A stretch of DNA of 13,202 bases from Entrophospora sp. SA101 (lineage: Eukaryota; Glomeromycota; Glomeromycetes; Entrophosporales; Entrophosporaceae). Each line of letters opens with the position of its first letter. Within the stretch, counting starts at the first letter, position 1. The notes under the pieces were generated by a model. It ran no database searches. It worked only from the letters and a program-made list of their open reading frames with translations, and was not told the DNA's origin. The DNA lies in the NCBI GenBank assembly GCA_958430865.1, contig CAUDNR010001412.1:1-13202 (forward strand), written 5' to 3'. Below, in pieces: positions 1 through 8,568 of this stretch. The position numbers were made by a program, and so were the translations under genes.

Positions 1-10
1 TTGTTTTTTT

Positions 11-420
11 TTGAAAATATTAACTGTTGGTTTTCACTTTATCTTAAACAATAAATATAGAGGTAAGTATTCTTGTCATTATTATTACATCCAATATTAT
101 TCTTGAAAAATATTAACTGTTGATTTTCATTTATTTTAAATAATAAATAAAAGGTAAGTATTTTTATTATTTACTACCATTACCATTGTTTTTGTAAACA
201 TATTAACTGTTGATTGATTTTCATTTTATTTTATTTTAAATAATAAATAGGCAAGTATTTTTATTGTTTACTATTATTACAGCTTGAAAAATATTAACTG
301 TTTGATTTTCAATTTGTTTTAAATAATAAATAGGCAAGTATTCTCATCATTTACCATTATTACAGTCAATTTTTTTGAAAAAATATTAACTGTTGATTGA
401 TTTTCATTTTATTTTAAATA
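11..420. repeat. Five imperfect ~92-bp tandem repeats
   Basis: A core reading roughly TTGAAAAATATTAACTGTTG starts at about 11, 103, 191, 283 and 375, so the period is close to 92 bp. Each core is followed by TGATTTTCATTT-like sequence and then by AAATAATAAATA. Units 1 and 2 then carry GGTAAGTAT and units 3 and 4 carry GGCAAGTAT. These match the GT and GC forms of a 5' splice donor, but nothing shows that they are used. Two units have TTATTACAG about 30 bp further on. The copies differ by small indels and substitutions, so the array is not very young. It may continue left of the window. No coding potential is seen. Confidence 0.85.
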
Positions 421-1138
421 GAAAATAGAGTAAATAGGCTGTATTGCTCTTTGGCTCTTTGATAACTTCATTTATCTCTAACTTTTTTTACTTCATCTTA
501 TATTTATCTTTATTTTACGTTGCTTAAGATTCATGCAAATTATAATGTTTATATTATAACATAGAAGTAAAAATAAAATAAAACAATTCATATACAATAA
601 GTGTTTATTATAATTTGAAAAGATTTATATGTGTCAATTTAAATGGGAATGATTAATAAAGTTACATCCAGTGTGTGAAATTGAGTGCAGGCACACGTGT
701 TACATTAAAGGTAGCCAATAATCTATTAGCAGGATTTGTGCAGAAAATTCACCGCAACATATCAAAAAAAAAATTATATTAATAAATATTTACTTATTAA
801 CAAACATACTTTCTTCTTTTCTTCTTATTTATTATTCTAATTGTATAATGTGTTTCTAATAGAAAGATTTATCTTCAATTGAAAAGATTCGCTTGCAGAT
901 TCTGTGGCTTATTACACTGTATTAAGATTATTTTTCATACTTGATCAGATGATAACTTGGAATTGGTGAATAAATATTGTATTTTTTATATATATTTACT
1001 GCGTACTGCTGATCTTATTATTATATTCTTGATGATTTAACTTGAACAAAAATCAAACAAAAATCATTGTATTTTTTATATTTAACTGTTTTACATAACA
1101 TTGTTTTTTATTAGATGCTATCTTATATTTTTAGATGA
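421..1138. other. AT-rich intergenic stretch, no gene seen
   Basis: I see no open frame with protein-like composition on either strand. The only site worth noting is the palindrome ACACGTGT at 693-700, which contains a CACGTG E-box. Nothing nearby shows which gene it could serve. Confidence 0.5.
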
Positions 1139-1273
1139 TATCAAGCTTCAATTAAAGAGTTAGCAGATAAATATGAGGCGAAGACTACAATATTATTAAT
1201 TGCTTTACATGTTCATACTATACATGAAGTTGAAATGGTTGAAATTATGTCATATCCAATAATCCAACTTTAA
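1139..1273 (+). pseudogene. Short decayed coding fragment, unidentified
   Basis: One frame is open for about 44 codons and ends at TAA 1271-1273. It contains IKELADKYEAKTT followed by ILLIALHVHTIHEVEM, which reads like real protein rather than translated AT-rich noise. An in-frame TGA at 1136-1138 lies just before it and there is no start codon. The sequence TATTTTTAG ending at 1134 looks like a splice acceptor, but the TGA would fall inside that exon. The helix-then-hydrophobic-strand pattern loosely recalls aldo/keto reductases (iAkkYg...qvlLrW). That is only an impression. I treat it as a gene relic of unknown origin. Confidence 0.3.
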
Positions 1274-1967
1274 TGAAACATGGCTTATTAGAATAGCATC
1301 ATAAAGGTAATATAATGGTGTTTTAATTTTCATAACAATATACAGTAAACAAAAATATCTCAATAATTAGGGATTAGAATTTTATGAATTAGACACCTCA
1401 TTGAGAGAATTCAAATGGCAGTTTTTTTTTATCCAAAACAGCCATATATTGACTGAGTTATGGTAATTTCAGTTAATTTGATACGTTTTTTCTCATGGCA
1501 ATAAAAAATTATTATTATTATATTGCTTTATAATTTTTTCCATAAAAATTCCGTATACTTTATACACTCACCTGCCATTGGCAATTTTGCAGATCGCTGG
1601 AAATAATTGAACAAAGTGAAATAAAAATAACTCAAAATTTTATTATCACAATCACTTTTGTGTATTAAGCGAAAATCAATTTTCATAGTGATTCCCATAA
1701 CATACTTGAGTTTTATAATGTTTTGTTTACAATTGATAATTTTATTAGCTTTAAAAGTCAAAGTAAAAAATTTTCGAAATTTTCAATTGATAACAAAACC
1801 TAATTGCCAAGTTTTAACATGTCTAGATAGCATAATAGAAAATGTGCGCCATGATTTGATATATATATATATATATATTGGTAGAATAATAGGTAATACA
1901 AACATTCATCAAAATTGTTTTTAGATCTTCACGTTGTTTTTCGCAAAAAATCATATATTTAAATCAG
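1274..1967. other. Intergenic DNA left of the transposase relic
   Basis: No convincing gene is seen. The two longer open frames here, one per strand around 1528-1924, have random-looking composition. A perfect (AT)10 microsatellite occupies 1859-1878. The left terminal inverted repeat of the Tc1-like element should lie here if it survives, but I could not find one because the right end of the element is missing. Confidence 0.5.
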
Positions 1968-2880
1968 ATGACTAAAATTAGAGAATTATCTGTTGTTGAG
2001 CGCGCAGAGGTAATTGGTGCTTGGAAATGTGACGTAAGCAAGACAGAAATAAGCAAAAGACTTGGGATACCATCGAGAACAATATATAATATTATAGAAA
2101 AATACAATAAAGAAGGAACTGTTGAAAATGATTGAAAATGATAAGAGAAGTGGGAGACCCAAGTCACTTTCAGATAGAGATAAATGTGCTTTAGTGAAAG
2201 TTGTCCGAAAAAATAGGAAAAATGCAGTAGAAGATTATAAAAACGAAATAAATAAGGTTCTCTCAAGGCCTGTAAGTACAAGAACAGTGCAAAGAAATTT
2301 ACATGAAATGGGTTATTATGCGCGTGCAGGAAAAAGAAAGCCTTTAATATCAGAAATAAATAGAAAAAAACGTTGTCATTTTGTGAGATGTTGTAAAGAT
2401 TGGTTAGAATGGAATGAAGTCATATTCAGTGATGAATCAAGATTCAATGTATTTGACAATGACTCCCAAAACTGGGTTTGGAGACAACCCCATGAGAAAT
2501 ATAATATTGATTGTTTAGTACCTAAAGTTGCACACTCACCTGGAATAATGGTATGGGATGCTTTACTCGAGATCAAATTGGTCCACTAATACAAGTTGAT
2601 GTTAGCATTACAGGTGAAGCATATGAAAAATACTCAAAGATCACTTATTACCTTTTATTCAATCTTTGGACTCTTCAAAGTTATGGGTATTTCAGGATGA
2701 TAATGCTCAACCCCACAGAGCAGGGTTGAACAATTTAAACAAGATAATGATGTTCTTTCACTTCCTTGGCCACCCCAGAGTCCAGATTTAAATCCAATAG
2801 AAAATTTATGGGATGTAAATGAATTTTTGTTCTCGCGTAGCACAGCTCACATCACATTCCCAGTTGTAGACTTGTTATAA
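1968..2880 (+). mobile_element. Tc1/mariner-type transposase, frameshifted and 3'-truncated
   Basis: Cut-and-paste DNA transposase of the IS630/Tc1/mariner superfamily. ATG 1968 opens a helix-turn-helix region (VVERAEVIGAWK, then ISKRLGIPSRTIYNIIEKY), followed by the linker KRSGRPKSLSDRDK and a second helical part with STRTVQRNLHEMGY. The DDE catalytic core follows: IFSDESRF (first Asp), FQDDNAQPH (second Asp) and PPQSPDLNPIENLW (Glu). The second Asp and the Glu are 98 nt apart, 4 nt short of the 34 codons expected for a DD34E enzyme. Breaks: a 10-bp tandem duplication at 2124-2143 puts TGA at 2133-2135; a one-base loss near 2550 follows GIMVW; further shifts lie near 2635 and 2722. After LWDV the similarity stops, so the C-terminus and right inverted repeat are absent. 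The element is inactive and ends about 40 bp from the PPR stop codon. Confidence 0.93.
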
Positions 2881-2923
2881 ATTACAAATAAAACCAAATT
2901 ATCCTCCCCTTCCCCTTTAATAA

Positions 2924-5900
2924 TTAATAATTAATAAATTTCCTTGATAAATTTTTATTATTGAATTTATTGCTATTATAATACAAATTTTTTGGATGAT
3001 TCCATTTTTTATTTAATCTATTTCTTACTATATTTGATCGATTTTCTTTATCATTAATGTTACATAATGTAATCACTTCTCTTTTATACCTTTTTGCAGT
3101 TTCATCACCTAATTCATCTGATTCTTTAATTCTGGTTAACAATAATCTAAAGTCTTTTAGTTTTGGTTTATGTTTATTTGATAAATTTTTTATTAATTTC
3201 ATACTACTATGAATATTGTTGCTTCTATTATTATTAAAAAATTAATTAAATTAATTAAAAATCCATAATAATAATTCATAATAAAATTATCAAAATACTT
3301 GCTTTGCTGAAGTAATAATCATTATAGTATACAATTTGTACTCTAATTCCTCAGTAAGACCAATTCTTTCAAATTCCATTTTTTGTTGGTAAACGTTTTT
3401 AAAATCTTTAAAGATTCTCTCGCTTTCTTCCCGTGACCATCCAAGAAAATCGTTCCAGACATCCCATGCCAAAGAGAATCGATTATATTTGTAACAAGCA
3501 TTTAACATATGTAAAAATATCCAACTACTTAACTCCACTTGATGTTTTGGTATTATTTCTTTATAAATCTTTAATAAACTATCAAAACTTGATTTGTTCT
3601 CAATTAAACTCATATAAGAACAAATTAATCGAGACGTTAATTTTGTATTATTGTTGTTGTTGTTGTTGTTGGACAGTATTTGTTTTGCTGATAATGATGA
3701 CAACAAATAATTAAATATCATTTCGGCTTCTAAACGAGTTTGTAAATGTGATGTTGGAATAGTGGAGAATATTGGATACTCATCTTTTCCAATAACCAAT
3801 ATTTTATTATTTTTAAATTTTTTCATTGTGTTTTCAGATGTAATTTCAGATTTTGATAAACTATCATCATCATTATCACCATCATTATCATCCTCTCCTG
3901 TTAAAACATTCTCATTTTTGTTATTGCCAATGATATTGGAATTTTCAATAGAATTGTTACTGTTGTTTAATTCTTCTTGATAAGATGAATAAGTCCAGAA
4001 TAAATTTGAAAAAGTTAATTCGTCAGGTGCTAATGATGGATCTTCCTTTGAGCTAATAAAATAAAATAATATTAAATATTTGTTTTAAAAAAATGTTTAA
4101 TAATATTAATAATAATGCTTACCATAGTAATAATAATTACCTTTGAATTATTGATATAAATAAATTCCTAGCTAATTTTAAATCTTTATTTATAGCACAT
4201 GCATACATTAAAGAATTATATGTAATCAGATCAGGCGAGCATCCATGTTCTTTCATTTCTTGAACTAAATCAAATGCCTTTCTATAATAATGTATTTTAT
4301 TTTAATAAGCATAAGTTAAAAATAATAATACTTGTATTCAAATTGTATATAATTTTTTTCTTTATAAAAAAAGATATCTTTTCGTTTCGAACAAGCATCA
4401 ATTAATGAATTATATGTAATTCCAGTAAGTTTTAGTCCTTGTTCTAACATTTCTTTGTATAAATCAAAGGCTTTTTCTGCGTTTTTTTCCTTTTTTGATA
4501 TATTAATAAAACAATAATTCCATTAATAAGGAAGGGAGGAACGAAGGAAGGAAGGAGAATAATAGTAATTATCATTATCGTATAACTAATGATTAACTAT
4601 TATTAATTACCTTTGCACAAGCATGAATCATTAAACTGTAGGTCATTTCATCAGGTTGACAAACTTCCAAACGCATATGTTCAAATATAATCCATGCACG
4701 TTTTAATTCATTATTATCAATACAACATTTAATTAGAATACTATAAATAGGCTTATTATTATCATCATTATTAAAACACGCGCAAATCACATTAATATTA
4801 AAACATGATTTCTTCTTCTATCTCACATAATATTAAAAAATTCTCTAACCTGATTTGGTATCAAATTCCCCATCTTTAATTTATTGAAAACTTCAAATAC
4901 ATCATTGATTCTTCTATGATATGCATAAGCTTTAATTAAATTCGCGTAACTGTATAATGTTGGCACAAATCCATCTAAATAAAAAAAATGATATATACAT
5001 TAACTTTATAAATACTATCTGTATTCAAATAAATTTAATAAATATAATACTTTTTTCAATTTGATCAAAAATTTCAATCGCTCGATCTAGATTTCCGATA
5101 TTTGAATAATGATTTAAAAGGTGATCATATATTATAAGATCTGGTGACAGTGCAGATTTCTAAATAAAAAAAGAAATAAGTGATTGATTGTTGTTAAAAA
5201 TCAATTTTTGGCATTGTTTTATCTAACCTTTTCCAGTCTTTTTATAATCTCTGGATCATATAGATTTTTGAACATTGCCTAAATAATTATTATTGATATT
5301 AAAAATGCTATTTTAAATATTATTCTTTCAAAAAATGCACTTGTGTATATTTACATCATTGTTCTTTATTATTGTCTTATTTTGGTTTAATAAATAATTT
5401 TCATCTTCTTCTTTTAAAGATTTTTTCTTTATAGTTGTTTTTAGATTGAAAATCTGATCAAAATCAATGGATGATTGATTGATGATATCTTCTGGATTAT
5501 TTCTTTTTGTTATTATTAATGTTGAAGATGATGACTCTGGTTTTGTTATGGATTCCGATAAAATTTCATTTTCTTCATCGTTATTTCTTTTTCCCAATAA
5601 TGAAATTTTATTTGAAGAAGTAATTGATCGATATATACTTTCATAGTCATCAATATTTGAAAACGGAATATATTCCGTCTAAATAAAATATTAATATGTA
5701 TTGTCTAATGTAAGAAAAAATTTAATTAATAATAAATAGCAAAAAAAACCTTTGAAATATTTTGTTTATCAGATATAGGATTAGAAAGGCTTTTCTTGTT
5801 GATAAATGCAGATAATTCACACATTAAACCTTGTTCAAAATCAATGGATGATTGATTGATGATATCTTCTGGATTATTTCTTTTTGTTATTATTAATGTT

Positions 5901-6461
5901 GAAGATGATGACTCTGGTTTTGTTATGGATTCCGATAAAATTTCATTTTCTTCATCGTTATTTCTTTTTCCCAATAATGAAATTTTATTTGAAGAAGTAA
6001 TTGATCGATATATACTTTCATAGTCATCAATATTTGAAAACGGAATATATTCCGTCTAAATAAAATATTAATATGTATTGTCTAATGTAAGAAAAAATTT
6101 AATTAATAATAAATAGCAAAAAAAACCTTTGAAATATTTTGTTTATCAGAAGTTGATATTTTTTCTTGTAATCTTTGAATATTTTGATCCAAAATCGATA
6201 ATTTTTTTTCTAACCTAAAATAATCAATTAATTAATATTAAAATAATCATAATTATCAATTGATTGATTTATTGATTGATTTATTTATTACTTTTTACTA
6301 AATCTACTATTATATGATGAATACATTTGATTTTGTTGATGATAAAGAGTGCAATTTGAAGGTCTTGGTAAAATATAAAATAATGATTTTTTTTTTAATT
6401 TTAATGGTAATGACAAAAAAATCGTTTGAGATGTTGATTTTCTATATAATTTTGAAAGCAT
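2924..6461 (-). CDS. Mitochondrial pentatricopeptide-repeat (PPR) protein, 12 exons
   Basis: PPR proteins bind organellar RNA and act in its processing, stability or translation. Exons, in minus-strand order: 6461-6292, 6214-6127, 6055-5750, 5678-5355, 5278-5228, 5159-5051, 4974-4850, 4751-4611, 4489-4378, 4291-4141, 4052-3303, 3224-2924. Together they give 2628 nt, about 875 residues, with every phase matching. The N-terminus (MLSKLYRKSTSQTIFLSL) is basic, hydroxylated and acid-free, as expected of a mitochondrial presequence. Residues ~57-86 look like a coiled coil (LEKKLSILDQNIQRLQEKI). Residues ~87-296 are a low-complexity acidic/Ser region carrying a duplicated exon. About ten PPR motifs follow, e.g. 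SPDLIIYDHLLNHYS, DEMTYSLMIHACAK, GITYNSLIDACSK and DLITYNSLMYACA. A poly-Asn tract and an Asp/Asn-rich acidic stretch interrupt exon 11. Two introns are non-canonical (4292-4377 and 3225-3302). The 4490-4610 intron has a weak AAAAAAG acceptor, chosen because it keeps phase and PPR spacing. I cannot name an orthologue. Confidence 0.9.
3225..3302 (-). other. Probable GC-AG intron before the last PPR exon
   Basis: Read as continuous coding, the exon would stop at TGA 3290-3292 in the middle of a PPR motif (YTIMIITSAKQVF). The sequence AA/GCAAGTAT at 3304-3295 (minus) is the standard form of a GC donor, and TAATAATAG ending at 3225 is a good acceptor. Splicing these 78 bp joins phase 2 to phase 2 and gives ITSAK-SNNIHSSMKLIKNL, a complete PPR helix pair. 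It then runs on through KLKDFRLLLTRIKESDELGD to TAA 2924-2926. The GT donor four bases further on (CAA/GTATTT) is phase 0 and does not join the downstream frame. Confidence 0.72.
4292..4377 (-). other. Probable AT-AC (U12-type) intron in the PPR gene
   Basis: The intron would begin ATATCTTTTT, one base from the minor-spliceosome donor consensus ATATCCTTT, and end in ATAC. TTTTTAACTT at 4322-4313 resembles the U12 branch site TTCCTTAACT. The length is 86 bp, like its neighbours. Removing it joins phase 1 to phase 1 and gives ACSKRKD-YYRKAFDLVQEM, which fits PPR spacing to within one residue. The conventional alternative is a 50-bp intron with donor AA/GTATTA at 4331 and acceptor TATAG ending at 4282. 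It is also in frame but inserts 12 residues (including FFYKEKNYIQFEYK) into the PPR loop. The branch-to-AC distance of about 24 nt is longer than usual. Confidence 0.6.
5458..5773 (-). repeat. Copy A of a 316-bp exon-intron duplication
   Basis: Matches 5835-6150 with no mismatch that I can see and a constant offset of 377 bp. It covers most of exon 4 of the PPR gene (from TEYIPFSNIDDYESIYRS to about NQSSIDF), the whole 71-bp intron 5679-5749, and the last part of exon 3 (DKQNISK). The boundaries are abrupt on both sides. Confidence 0.97.
5835..6150 (-). repeat. Copy B of a 316-bp exon-intron duplication
   Basis: Second copy, matching 5458-5773. It covers most of exon 3, the 71-bp intron 6056-6126, and the end of exon 2 (DKQNISK). 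The 61 bp between the copies (5774-5834) are not duplicated and encode GLMCELSAFINKKSLSNPI. Exon 3 is 306 bp with phase 0 at both ends, so it can be kept or skipped without changing frame. Confidence 0.97.
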
Positions 6462-6576
6462 ATTAAAAATATTAATTTTACAAAAAAATTTTTATCGATT
6501 TTTATTTTTCGTAGATTATCTATCGATGATTTCCTTCCAATAATAAACTCTTAATTTTAAAATCCGCTTTTAAAAA
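6462..6576. promoter_or_regulatory. Short upstream region of the PPR gene with two ATCGAT sites
   Basis: Only about 115 bp separate the PPR start codon (minus) from the start of the F-box relic (plus). Two ATCGAT palindromes lie at 6494-6499 and 6522-6527, the second inside TCTATCGATGAT. No TATA box is evident for the PPR gene. A regulatory role for the palindromes is a guess from their spacing and position. Confidence 0.3.
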
Positions 6577-7590
6577 ATGTATTGCCACAATACCAATATT
6601 AATTATATTGAAGATGATGATGATTATAAAACATTATACTCTTGCATTCTAGTTAATAAAAAAATGGCACAATTTCAATATTCCAACATCATGGAGAGGT
6701 CAATTTAATCCTGAAAATAGTATTTAAATATTAATTAATTGTTTATTGGTTGAAGACAAGAGCTTCTTGGTGGAACATGGGATTGGATTAATTTTTAAAT
6801 TATTGAAGAAATCGTCTTTATAAATTTGTGGCTGAATTGGATTTTTGATCAAACGAGTTCATTGATAGAATCTGGCAAACTTGATTGTCTGGAAACAACT
6901 TTTTTTTTTTAGATTATTCATTACTCGAGAAACTTGCAACTGATTCAAATTACATATACAGGAGTGAAGTGATTAATTATCATATATTTGATCCTTGCTT
7001 TCAGAATCTTTATCAGTTAACTTGTCACTTTTTTAATTAACAAATATTTTTTGTAGAAATGTTCAAGATCTAACAATCATTTATGATAATGGTCTGGTGC
7101 AATTAATCTCATATATAGCACAAAATCAATTAAAAAATTATTACATGCAATTTTGATTTAATTTTTTTAGAATATTTTTAAAAAAAACATCAACTTATTA
7201 TGTAAGTCATGAGAAAGTTAACGTGGATTCTTTTAATGCCAACATTTCAAAACTTGGAGATTTTATCGCTAATTGGTCCTCGCAATGATTTAGCCAAGGA
7301 CAAAATATAAAATGTTTTACTTCCAAACCTTGAAGCTATGGCCATTTCTATTGGAATTGTTATATTTCATAAGAATCCACGGAAAACATCTTTAAAAAAA
7401 ACCAACAGTCAGTGGTTTACCAAAGGATGGAATATTTTAAGAATACCAATTGAAACTCAAGATTGCAAAATCTCTGTTTTTTTATAGCAAGAAAGTACAT
7501 GAGCAGTTAAATTTAAATACCATAATTTTTATGACTATATAATTCTTTTTGATGGAATTTAATGAAGAATTGGAGGGGACCTAAACCTTT
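6577..7590 (+). pseudogene. F-box/leucine-rich-repeat protein relic
   Basis: Intact relatives would be substrate adaptors of SCF ubiquitin ligases, with an N-terminal F-box binding Skp1 and LRR-like repeats choosing targets. The piece from ATG 6577 contains YIEDDDDYKTLYSCILVNKK, typical of Rhizophagus F-box proteins. After a one-base shift at ~6664 it continues WHNFNIPTSWRGQF, then, past an in-frame TAA, LLVEDKSFLVEHGIG. More fragments follow in changing frames: EKLATDSNYIYRSEVINY (~6920-7038), NVQDLTIIYDNGLVQLISY (~7058-7160), MPTFQNLEILSLIGPRND (~7219-7311), LPNLEAMAISIGIVIF to CKISVFL (~7318-7487), and KKVHEQLNLNTIIFMTI (~7490-7550). At least six frameshifts or stops are spread evenly, so this is a dead copy rather than an intron-containing gene. 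The family call rests on recalled composition and motif style. Confidence 0.7.
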
Positions 7591-7756
7591 TATAATAAAA
7601 CTATTCAGTGATTACGGACCTTATTTGGAAGAGGAAAAGAACTTTATAATTCATTAAAAAATTAAAATTTTTAAACAAACTTTTTTAACAGTTGATAGAG
7701 ATTAAATAAAAATTCATTGAAATCAAGATGTTTATATCGGACATGTATGTTTGCAA

Positions 7757-8142
7757 ATGTTTTATATATTACTAAAACTCTTCAAAACGAGCACCCAACG
7801 AATTATAGTTGCAATGAATTTAATGCTTAGCGAAAACATAATCTCTTCCAAAAAATCTACATCTTTTTCATTGTTATTTCAAAACTCAATTAATCATTAT
7901 TCTATCAGAAAAGAACGAATCAAGTTATTCGCACAACAAAAGGAGCGAGCTTATGTACAACATCATCTAAGCCGCCAATTAAATTAGTACGAGATACTCG
8001 TAATCATCCATTTGACTTTAAAAAAAATTTTTTGGTGAAGAAATTTATGGTTTGGATTTTGTTCAATCTGAAGGAAAATTATCATATATCACTATTACCA
8101 GTAAAGATACTGGGAAAAGAAAAGAAAGAAATATATAATTGA
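7757..8142 (+). CDS. Small mitochondrial protein, bL31m-like, probably frameshifted
   Basis: Proposed exons are 7757-7807 and 7909-8142, split by a 101-bp phase-0 intron (donor ATA/GTTGCA, acceptor TCTATCAG). Exon 1 encodes MFYILLKLFKTSTQRII, a basic amphipathic presequence candidate. Exon 2 continues NQVIRTTKGASLCTTSS and IKLVRDTRNHPFDF. The DxRNxP signature near the C-terminal half is shared with fungal mitochondrial ribosomal protein bL31m (yeast MRPL36). After FKK the better-looking protein lies one frame over (FFGEEIYGLDFVQSEGKLSY, ending TAA 8136-8138); the unshifted frame ends at TGA 8140-8142 with less typical third-base use. The shift falls in an A8T6 run near 8021-8034, so one missing base, either real or an assembly error, explains it. 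An alternative single-exon reading of 7757-7987 is open but does not lead into the conserved part. Family identity is tentative. Confidence 0.42.
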
Positions 8143-8568
8143 TGCTAATGATTAATAGTAAATGATAAGATGATTATAATTAAACTACGAACTACTACTA
8201 CTACTATTATTATTATTATTAGTGATTTTGTTGAAAATACAAAAACTGAAATTCACATTTATATAAAGCTCATTTATTTATTTTGAAAATAAAATAAAAT
8301 TCTTATATATAACATTGTACATTGTTAAAAAATTAAGTCTTGGTAATTGATCCAATACATTTTTACCAAATATATTATTCTGGTCATAGAATCCTTAGCA
8401 GTTGATTTCCTCAGAGACATTATTACAACTGACAATGTGCAAAAACTGTAAATAAATATATTTAAAATTCTTATAAATGAATTAAATAATTGTATGATGA
8501 TGAATGTGTTGTTAAATGATAGTAATAATCCTTATAATATAATAATATATTTGTTTGTTTATAATATT
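8143..8568. other. Convergent intergenic region with a triplet repeat
   Basis: Lies between the 3' ends of the bL31m-like gene (plus) and the succinyl-CoA ligase gene (minus). It holds an (ACT)n(ATT)n microsatellite at about 8191-8220. A short minus-strand open frame (MSLRKSTAKDSMTRIIYL, near 8420-8330) shows no family likeness. It lies beyond the ligase stop codon, so it is not needed by either gene. Confidence 0.5.

Noticed and set aside
1964..2281. Minus-strand open frame opposite the transposase
   Set aside because: Antisense of a clear transposase reading frame, with no protein-like motif.
3225..3302. GT donor at CAA/GTATTT for the last PPR intron
   Set aside because: It is phase 0, while every usable downstream acceptor enters the conserved frame at phase 2.
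3433..3980. Plus-strand open frames opposite the large PPR exon
   Set aside because: They are antisense shadows of exon 3303-4052, with Leu/Ser/Cys-run composition from the complement of Asn/Asp/Glu codons.
8330..8420. Minus-strand small ORF MSLRKSTAKDSMTRIIYL
   Set aside because: Lies beyond the LSC1 stop, has no family likeness and is not needed once the 27-bp exon is recognised.
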